Assembly: GCA_030039695.1 (NCBI GenBank)
Contig: JASHVB010000026.1
Coordinates: 1-12,113 of the forward strand
Length of the DNA: 12,113 nt
Direction of reading: 5' to 3'
Source: Acetobacteraceae bacterium
GTDB taxonomy: Bacteria > Pseudomonadota > Alphaproteobacteria > Acetobacterales > Acetobacteraceae
Position 1 is the first letter of the stretch; each line of letters starts with the position of its first letter. The notes under the pieces are model-generated. The model was not told where the DNA came from. It saw only the letters and a program-made list of their open reading frames with translations, and did no database searches. Of this stretch, positions 7,654 to 12,113 are shown in pieces. The position numbers and the translations under genes were made by a program.

Positions 7654-8715
7654 TCACTGATCGCGATTGCCGATGACGATTTGCGCCTGTCCCAGCCCAT
7701 CAGGCGCCAAGTCCCGTAGAATATCGAGAAAATCCTTGTCGGCCAGCCGACGGGCCCGTTCTATCAACATCGGTAACGGACTGGAAGGTTCGAACCGCTG
7801 GTAGTACTGGCAGGCCAGGTCCAACAGTCGCAGCGCGTCGGCGCGGGTGGTGACCTCGGTGAGGGAGGCGGCGGTAACAACGCCCGGGCGCTGGGCAACG
7901 GTCCTTTCCGTCACCGCTCCGCCAGGTTCGGCTTCAGCCTCGGGTTCCGGCGTCACCTCGGCCGGCTCCGCTGCGAGCAGCGGCATATAGCGCTGGATCG
8001 CCTGCGCCATCTGCCGAAGCAACTTGGTCAGCTCGCTGAAGTCCGGGCTGGTGCCGGGGCCGGCACGCTCCTCGAAGGCAGCGATGATGGCATCGGCCTC
8101 TCCCGCAGCGGTGTCGGCCGCCTGGCGCAATATGGCCAGCCCCTCCGGGTTGCTGTCCTGGAACGCCGAACGGATGACGGTTTCATTGATCGTCTTTGGA
8201 TCGTTATTTGGGATGAGGCCGGTGGCGGCGGCGACGTCGCGCCAGGAGTAGTGGCCGAGCCGCGGCGAGTTTGCGAGTGGCATGTCCCGCAGGCATTTCA
8301 GGATCAGGCCGCCATGGGCGAAGTGCAGCAGCGCGTTGGCGCGCAGCGTGGGATCGTTGTCGTCCTCGGGATCGAGCTGCGGATGGATCTCGTCCCAGCG
8401 GGTCTCGACCAGTTGCCGGGTCAGCGCCAGCACCTCGGCATAGTCCGGCAGGCCGCCGAGATGCAGCCGGGCGACGGCGAGATGGCCGAGCACGCGCAGG
8501 TCGCGCGAACGCTCCAGCAATGAGGTCGCCTGAGCCTGGACCTCCTTCCAGTCGGGCTCCTCGGCGGCGATGATGGTGTTGCCGTATTGCTGCTCCGGCT
8601 TGCCCTGGGCGGCGCGGCTAAGGGCACCGAACGCAGCATCGAATTCGAGATTGGGGCCGGCAGGACTGCCGTCCGAGACGGCACCGAGCCAAGCGGCTAC
8701 ATCCAGTGGTGGCAT
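7654..8715 (-). CDS. tssA: T6SS assembly protein TssA (ImpA_N domain)
   Basis: 353 residues, the short TssA type resembling P. aeruginosa TssA1 rather than the longer VasJ-like proteins. TssA docks on the baseplate/membrane complex and coordinates tube and sheath growth. The ImpA N-terminal domain spans about residues 3-150: AGPNLEFDAAFGALSRAAQGK (19-39), GNTIIAAEEPDWKEV (45-59), TRWDEIHPQLDPEDDNDP (105-122). A helical middle region (185-245) and an acidic Pro/Glu linker (250-272) lead to the conserved C-terminal multimerisation segment RADALRLLDLACQYYQRFEP (291-310), SSPLPMLIERARRLADKDFL (311-330) and DILRDLAPDG (331-340). Start ATG at 8713-8715; only a modest AGG lies upstream. It is the first gene of the minus-strand T6SS run, so the operon promoter should lie in the 374 bp upstream. 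Confidence 0.95.
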   Translation of the reverse strand: MPPLDVAAWLGAVSDGSPAGPNLEFDAAFGALSRAAQGKPEQQYGNTIIAAEEPDWKEVQAQATSLLERSRDLRVLGHLAVARLHLGGLPDYAEVLALTRQLVETRWDEIHPQLDPEDDNDPTLRANALLHFAHGGLILKCLRDMPLANSPRLGHYSWRDVAAATGLIPNNDPKTINETVIRSAFQDSNPEGLAILRQAADTAAGEADAIIAAFEERAGPGTSPDFSELTKLLRQMAQAIQRYMPLLAAEPAEVTPEPEAEAEPGGAVTERTVAQRPGVVTAASLTEVTTRADALRLLDLACQYYQRFEPSSPLPMLIERARRLADKDFLDILRDLAPDGLGQAQIVIGNRDQ

Positions 8716-8831
8716 TCAGGCCTGCCTTTGCGCGCCATCATGGGTGCACGCAGACGTCGGGGAAACGTAACCACGCGGCATGCAGCGTGTCCCGACATCG
8801 CCACCCCCAACGAGAGTTTCCCATTGACCGC

Positions 8832-8844
8832 GGCAATTCTTGCC
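8832..8844. promoter_or_regulatory. GGCAA-TTC-TTGCC dyad upstream of tssA
   Basis: Perfect 5-bp arms GGCAA (8832-8836) and TTGCC (8840-8844) with a 3-base centre, about 117 bp upstream of the tssA start. Outer bases GCGGC (8830-8834) and GCCGC (8848-8852) form a second, alternative inverted pair. It could be a small dimeric regulator operator. Arms this short also arise by chance, so this is a tentative call. Confidence 0.25.
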
Positions 8845-8925
8845 CAAGCCGCACGCGAGATCCAGGAAGATTCTCATATCACATCATTGGCGGGTAATGG
8901 CAGGGTATTTTCTGGAATTTGCCCA

Positions 8926-8955
8926 GGATCCAGGGCAAAAGGATCCAGGGCAAAA
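8926..8955. repeat. Tandem 15-bp repeat, two exact copies plus a degenerate third
   Basis: GGATCCAGGGCAAAA occurs exactly at 8926-8940 and 8941-8955, and a decayed copy (GGGTTCAGGTGCAAT) follows at 8956-8970. The first copy is also part of a near-palindrome: TTTGCCC (8918-8924), centre holding GGATCC, GGGCAAA (8933-8939). The motif resembles GC-rich intergenic elements with a CAGGG..CAAAG core that I associate with Acetobacteraceae genomes; that association is from memory and not checked. It may mark the site of past insertion or recombination upstream of the truncated gene at 9090. Confidence 0.75.
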
Positions 8956-9038
8956 GGGTTCAGGTGCAATTTGTGCGGCTGCGTGTTCGTGATCGACGTG
9001 CGCCTGCTTTCTGGGATGCAGTCCTGGCGGTCCAGTAA

Positions 9039-9081
9039 ACCGGACAACACCGCGAGCCCGCAGCCACAACTTTTGTCCGGT
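9039..9081 (+). promoter_or_regulatory. 9-bp inverted repeat abutting the ribosome binding site of the TPR gene
   Basis: ACCGGACAA (9039-9047) and TTGTCCGGT (9073-9081) are perfect inverted repeats separated by 25 bases. The right arm ends directly before CAGG (9082-9085), the only Shine-Dalgarno-like sequence for the TTG start at 9090. It could be a leader hairpin affecting translation, a DNA operator, or the end of a removed element. The repeat is seen directly; the role is inferred. Confidence 0.45.
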
Positions 9082-9089
9082 CAGGTTAT

Positions 9090-10373
9090 TTGCACCAGAG
9101 CCCCGATGCGCACTCCAACCGCGGCACCGCGTTGAAGGATTTCGGTCACCTTGAACGGGCCGTGGCCGCCCACTGGGCGATGTTTCGGATCGAGCCGGAC
9201 AATGCGGAGGCGCACTACAATGGAGGCAACGTACTCCAGGACCTCGGTCGGCTTGACGATGCACTGGCCGCCTACGACGCAGCGCTAGGGCTCGCGCCGG
9301 GCTATGTCGAAGCGCACGTCCATCGCGGTAACACGCTGAAGGAACTCGGTCGGCTCGACGATGCGCTGGCGGCCTATGAAGCGGCCCTGCGGATCAAGCC
9401 GGATTTGGCCGAGGCACGTTTCAACATCAGCCTGGTGCATCTGCTCTGGGGACGTTTTGCAGAGGGGTGGCGAGGTTACGAATACCGCTGGCTAGCCCCG
9501 GGGATTCTGGGCGGCAAGCGACGCCACGCAGACTCGCCGCTCTGGACAGGGGATTCGACCGACGGTCGCACGATCCTGTTGTGGGCTGAACAGGGCTTCG
9601 GCGACGCGATTCAGTTCGTACGCTACGTTCCCATGCTGATACAACGCGGCTGGCGCGTCATTCTCGAAGTACGTCCCCCTCTGGCCCGACTGTTTGCGGG
9701 GATCGCGGGCGCTACCGTCGTCGCAGTCGGCGAATCCCTGCCGCCCTTCGATGTTCAATGCCCCCTGCTCAGCCTGCCCCTGGTGTTCGCGACGACGGCC
9801 GAAACCATTCCGGCGCCGGTTCCCTATTTGGAACCGGGACAGGATGCCGTCGCCAAGTGGTCAAGCCGGTTGCCACGGGATGGCCTGCGCGTCGGCGTCG
9901 TGTGGCAGGGCAATCCTGGCCATAAACACGACAGGAACAGATCGTTTCGGTCGGAGCAATTCTCGCCACTTGCGGCCTTGCCTGGGGTCCACCTGATTTC
10001 CCTGCAGAAGGAAGCAGGCGTGGATCAGCTGGCCCGCCTTTCATCGGAAGCCGGCATTCACACTCTCGGCCCCGATTACGATGGTGGCGATTTCCTCGAT
10101 ACCGCTGCGGTGATCATGGCACTCGACCTGGTCATCGGCGCCGATACCTCAGTGGTGCATCTGGCTGGCGCTCTGGGCCGCCCGGTGTGGGTGGCGCTCC
10201 CCACGGTTCCGGATTGGCGCTGGCTCACTGAACGCGAACACAGTCCCTGGTATCCGACGATGCGACTCTTCCGCCAGACGAAGCGGGGGGATTGGGATGG
10301 GGTTTTCGTTCGGATCGCGGCAGAACTTTGCGGACTGCGACGAATCGCGGGTGCGGCCTCCCGTCAATCGTAG
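9090..10373 (+). CDS. TPR-repeat protein with GT-B/heptosyltransferase-like C-terminal domain, probably N-truncated
   Basis: 427 residues from a TTG start (9090-9092) with a weak CAGG upstream. Three 34-residue TPR units begin at residues 7, 41 and 75, and a fourth partial one at 109 ends in GWRGYEYRW. The second half is a GT9/heptosyltransferase-like GT-B fold: LLWAEQGFGDAIQFVRYVPM (about 168-188), VGVVWQGNPGHKHDRNRSF (268-286), ADTSVVHLAGALGRPVW (351-367) and PDWRWL (374-379). Proteins of this TPR-glycosyltransferase family are frequent in alphaproteobacteria and probably glycosylate proteins or surface polymers; the substrate is unknown. In frame upstream there is only a TAA at 9036-9038 and no ATG or GTG, and the first TPR starts at residue 7, whereas relatives usually carry more TPRs. 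I infer loss of the 5' end. It may be expressed from TTG, or be a pseudogene. No sequence link to T6SS function. Confidence 0.8.
   Translation: MHQSPDAHSNRGTALKDFGHLERAVAAHWAMFRIEPDNAEAHYNGGNVLQDLGRLDDALAAYDAALGLAPGYVEAHVHRGNTLKELGRLDDALAAYEAALRIKPDLAEARFNISLVHLLWGRFAEGWRGYEYRWLAPGILGGKRRHADSPLWTGDSTDGRTILLWAEQGFGDAIQFVRYVPMLIQRGWRVILEVRPPLARLFAGIAGATVVAVGESLPPFDVQCPLLSLPLVFATTAETIPAPVPYLEPGQDAVAKWSSRLPRDGLRVGVVWQGNPGHKHDRNRSFRSEQFSPLAALPGVHLISLQKEAGVDQLARLSSEAGIHTLGPDYDGGDFLDTAAVIMALDLVIGADTSVVHLAGALGRPVWVALPTVPDWRWLTEREHSPWYPTMRLFRQTKRGDWDGVFVRIAAELCGLRRIAGAASRQS
9210..9413 (+). repeat. Internal 102-bp direct repeat encoding two TPR units
   Basis: The second and third TPR units (codons 41-74 and 75-108) are similar at DNA level with a 102-base period. 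For example CTCGGTCGGC recurs at 9243 and 9345, followed by closely matching bases encoding GRLDDALAAY in both. This suggests recent duplication of a TPR module, the usual way such arrays grow and shrink. Confidence 0.7.
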
Positions 10374-10692
10374 GCATTTATGCCGGTCGATAACGCTGGA
10401 ATGGATGCGCGCACATCTGAGATCGAACAACGTCCGGCGAGAGTTTGGATTGCAGGCCAGGGCGCCTCGCAGCGTGCTGGAAAGCACCGGCACGCCGCGG
10501 CTGTTGTCGAAGCACTCCGAGCGGGGGCGCCTTCGCGGACGCCTGGGCCAGGTTGCGCGACACAACGCCGGCGTCCGGCGACATGCGGCTGCCCGGAACC
10601 GCCGGCTCTGACACCAACGGGGCGCATCTCCGAAGAGATGTGCCCTGTTGGTGTTACCGATGGCCAGGTCGGCGCCCGGCCACGATGTAGAG
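10374..10692. other. Intergenic stretch between convergent genes
   Basis: 319 bases between the TPR-glycosyltransferase stop and the stop of the 468-residue gene. Short open frames exist on both strands (for example minus strand 10378-10617, GTG/ATG start, 79 codons) but none has recognisable protein sequence, and GC-rich DNA yields such frames by chance. It could hold a decayed gene fragment. The only clear structure is the long hairpin at 10611-10654; a smaller GCCGG-CGT-CCGGC dyad lies at 10567-10579. Confidence 0.5.
10611..10654. terminator. Long bidirectional terminator-like hairpin between convergent genes
   Basis: Two 20-base arms (10611-10630 and 10635-10654) close a 4-base loop. Read on the plus strand all 20 positions pair, two of them as G-U wobbles (10619/10646 and 10624/10641), with loop CGAA. 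Read on the minus strand those two become A-C mismatches, but the loop becomes C(UUCG)G, the very stable tetraloop common in terminators. It lies 39 bp beyond the minus-strand stop (10693) and 238 bp beyond the plus-strand stop (10373). No U-tract follows on either side, so it is not a canonical intrinsic terminator; Rho-aided or partial termination in both directions is likely. Confidence 0.65.
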
Positions 10693-12099
10693 TCAGTGCA
10701 CGACTTTCTCCAGTGCCGACAGCGTCGTCGACACGGTCTGGCCGATGCTCAACGGCACGAACGGGTTGCCGTCGAGATCGGCGATCAACGGCTCGCCGGC
10801 CACGTAGCTCTGGTATCGCTCCATGATGCCCCTCGCCTCGCCGATCAGCTTCGCGCGCTGCGCCATGTCGACGGCGCCGGCGACCTCATTCAGTTTTTCT
10901 GACAGGCTGTCGTCGAGCGCCTGCAATATGCCCGACACCCGCGCGCGGTAGCGCGCATCCAGATCGTCGGCGATGCCGTCGGATTGGTAGGTGGCGACGA
11001 TCTCGGCACGCAGCTTCTCGATCTCGTCTTCCACTTTTTTGCGGGCGGCGATCCAGATCTGGCGCGACTTGGTGAAGGCGGCAGGGCTGGTGCCGCCGAC
11101 CTGTTGCGTGGCCCCGTTGCCGCCATTGGCCGGCGCGCCCGCCTGATCCAGCGCGGTACGCAACTGCTCAATGCGCTCCGCGGCTTCCGCCAGGCTGTTG
11201 CTGCGCAACAGCGCATTCGCCTGCGTCGCCATGCGCGCCAGGTCGGCCTTTAGCGCGGGATCGGCCACGCCCTGGATCCGGCGCGCCAGCTCGGCCAATG
11301 CGCGGGTTAACGCTGCAGCGTCGAGGTCCGCCTCATCGGTATCGGTGTCTGTGGGATCGGCTTCGTCCTTGAGCACACCGCCGTGCTCATCCAACAGCAC
11401 CACTTCCTTGAACTTCTTGATCTTGAACTTTTTCAGCATCCTCGTGGTCTTTCTGGCCATGCCGGGCAGCGCCTTCTCTTGCAGCTGCAGAAAGATCACG
11501 TGCTTGTCCTCGGACTCGTCATCCTCGGAGTTGGGGTCCTCGTCCGTCCTGGCAGTGCCGCAGGTCGCCGCGCGGAGGCCGGTTTCGTTCGTCAGGTTTC
11601 CTTTCAATTGTTTGGATCCCTTGGTCTTGTGCAACGCCAGCCGGTGATCCTCGGCCTTCTTGCCCAGCACCAAGGCAAAATTCATCTCGCCTTTAACTTT
11701 CAACGCCTTCAGCGCGGTGAGCAGGTAATGACGGTAGACTTCCGGATCGGAGAACATACCGTCGTCTTCTTCCCCGGTATGCTCTTCGATCCACTTCCGC
11801 TCCGAGTTAGACATAGGCTTGAACTTCTTTAGGCAATCCGCGGTCAGCGACATCTCGTCGCCCTTCGTCTTGCTCTTCTTGTCCGCCTCGGCGATCACCT
11901 TTTGCGCCGCGTCGTCGATACCGCTCAGAGCCTTATCGGCGGCTTTGGCGTCGGGCTCCTCATGGGAAGATTCCAGCTTGCTTTTGGCGCTCTCGTAATT
12001 CTTCAGCGCGGTCTCCAGCGCACTCGCGCTGTCCAGGCCTTTCGGCTGGCTGCCTTTCCACCACTTCACAGTGAAGTCCGGCGTTTCACCTCTTTTCAT
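10693..12099 (-). CDS. Unrecognised 468-residue, charged helical protein near the T6SS locus
   Basis: Complete gene: ATG at 12097-12099 with strong GGGGAGA seven bases upstream, stop TGA at 10693-10695. No signal peptide or membrane segment. Residues 1-105 are Lys/Glu-rich and helical after an aromatic opening (DFTVKWWKGSQPKGL, 8-22). Residues 114-240 look like a compact alpha/beta domain (DPEVYRHYLLTALKALK; FALVLGKKAEDHRLALHKTK; HVIFLQLQEKALPGMARKTT; KFKEVVLLDE), interrupted by an acidic stretch (184-200). An Asp-rich linker (245-260) precedes helical segments 262-320 and 342-430, and a tail with LIADLDGNPFVPLSIGQTVS (438-457). I have a vague memory of similar C-termini in proteobacterial hypothetical proteins, but no function can be named. 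GC is lower than its neighbours over the N-terminal half, hinting at transfer. It could be a T6SS-associated cargo or adaptor, or unrelated; no toxin active site is visible. Confidence 0.85.
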   Translation of the reverse strand: MKRGETPDFTVKWWKGSQPKGLDSASALETALKNYESAKSKLESSHEEPDAKAADKALSGIDDAAQKVIAEADKKSKTKGDEMSLTADCLKKFKPMSNSERKWIEEHTGEEDDGMFSDPEVYRHYLLTALKALKVKGEMNFALVLGKKAEDHRLALHKTKGSKQLKGNLTNETGLRAATCGTARTDEDPNSEDDESEDKHVIFLQLQEKALPGMARKTTRMLKKFKIKKFKEVVLLDEHGGVLKDEADPTDTDTDEADLDAAALTRALAELARRIQGVADPALKADLARMATQANALLRSNSLAEAAERIEQLRTALDQAGAPANGGNGATQQVGGTSPAAFTKSRQIWIAARKKVEDEIEKLRAEIVATYQSDGIADDLDARYRARVSGILQALDDSLSEKLNEVAGAVDMAQRAKLIGEARGIMERYQSYVAGEPLIADLDGNPFVPLSIGQTVSTTLSALEKVVH

Positions 12100-12113
12100 G
12101 CCGATTCTCCCCT

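Larger units (their letters stand above)
8716..9089. other. Divergent intergenic region between the T6SS operon and the TPR-glycosyltransferase gene
   Basis: 374 bases without a convincing gene. Short open frames exist on both strands but none has family-like sequence. The region must hold the promoter for the minus-strand tssA operon and perhaps one for the plus-strand gene at 9090. I see no good sigma-70 pair; on the minus strand CTGCCA followed 17 bases later by GATATG (around 8870-8900) is only a weak match. It also contains a 13-bp dyad (8832-8844), a tandem 15-bp repeat (8926-8955) nested in a palindrome, and a 9-bp inverted repeat (9039-9081), listed separately. Confidence 0.6.

Noticed and set aside
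8832..8850. Possible sigma-54 promoter TTGGGCAAGAATTGCC on the minus strand before tssA
   Set aside because: GG-to-GC spacing is one base too short and the -24 box is imperfect; retained only as a dyad.
8918..8970. CRISPR-like array from the 15-bp repeats
   Set aside because: Repeats are directly adjacent with no spacers, only two exact copies, and no cas genes nearby.
8587..9135. Plus-strand open frame across the tssA start and intergenic region, considered as a lost N-terminus of the TPR protein by frameshift
   Set aside because: Its translation has no TPR-like periodicity and its 5' part is antisense to tssA, so it does not supply the missing TPR units.
10378..10617. 79-codon minus-strand frame (and overlapping plus-strand frames) between the convergent genes
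   Set aside because: No ribosome binding site or family-like sequence; several frames are equally open here, as expected from high GC.
10693..12099. Calling the 468-residue protein a T6SS effector
   Set aside because: No toxin motif, no PAAR/VgrG/MIX/Rhs marker and no obvious immunity gene next to it; left as unknown.

Overview
The window is a GC-rich chromosomal segment dominated by one arm of a type VI secretion system (T6SS) operon. From about 8715 down to 1, nine genes run on the minus strand in the order tssA, tssB, tssC, hcp, tagJ, tssE, tssF, tssG, tssH (clpV, cut by the window edge). This is the same order as the Pseudomonas aeruginosa HSI-I cluster (hsiA1-B1-C1-hcp1-E1-F1-G1-H1-clpV1). 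Spacing is tight from hcp to clpV (gaps of 30 bp or less, overlaps of 1, 4 and 37 bp), so the genes are almost certainly co-transcribed. The tssB-tssC pair is set off on each side by a roughly 72 bp spacer holding a hairpin. The membrane complex genes (tssJ/K/L/M), vgrG and PAAR are not here and presumably lie beyond the left edge or elsewhere.

How the genes work together: Hcp stacks into the inner tube. TssB and TssC polymerise around it as the contractile sheath, whose assembly TssA coordinates. TssE, TssF and TssG form the baseplate wedge. After firing, ClpV disassembles the contracted sheath, and TagJ is known in the P. aeruginosa system to bridge ClpV and TssB. A TagJ-type T6SS class is therefore indicated.

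From 8716 to 9089 lies a divergent non-coding region with several dyads and a tandem 15-bp repeat. It separates the T6SS operon from a plus-strand gene (9090-10373) that encodes three to four TPR units followed by a heptosyltransferase-like GT-B domain. That gene starts at TTG and looks truncated at its N-terminus. A second non-coding stretch (10374-10692) holds a long hairpin between this gene and a convergent minus-strand gene (10693-12099). The latter encodes a 468-residue protein of unknown function that is lysine-rich, acidic and helical, with locally lower GC; it is the best candidate for something undescribed.

The organism is probably an alphaproteobacterium. The evidence is the high GC, the TPR-glycosyltransferase family (common in Bradyrhizobium and Acetobacteraceae), and the GGATCCAGGGCAAAA repeat, which resembles intergenic elements I associate with Acetobacteraceae. 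This assignment is an inference of modest confidence. No tRNA, rRNA, CRISPR array or transposase gene was found.
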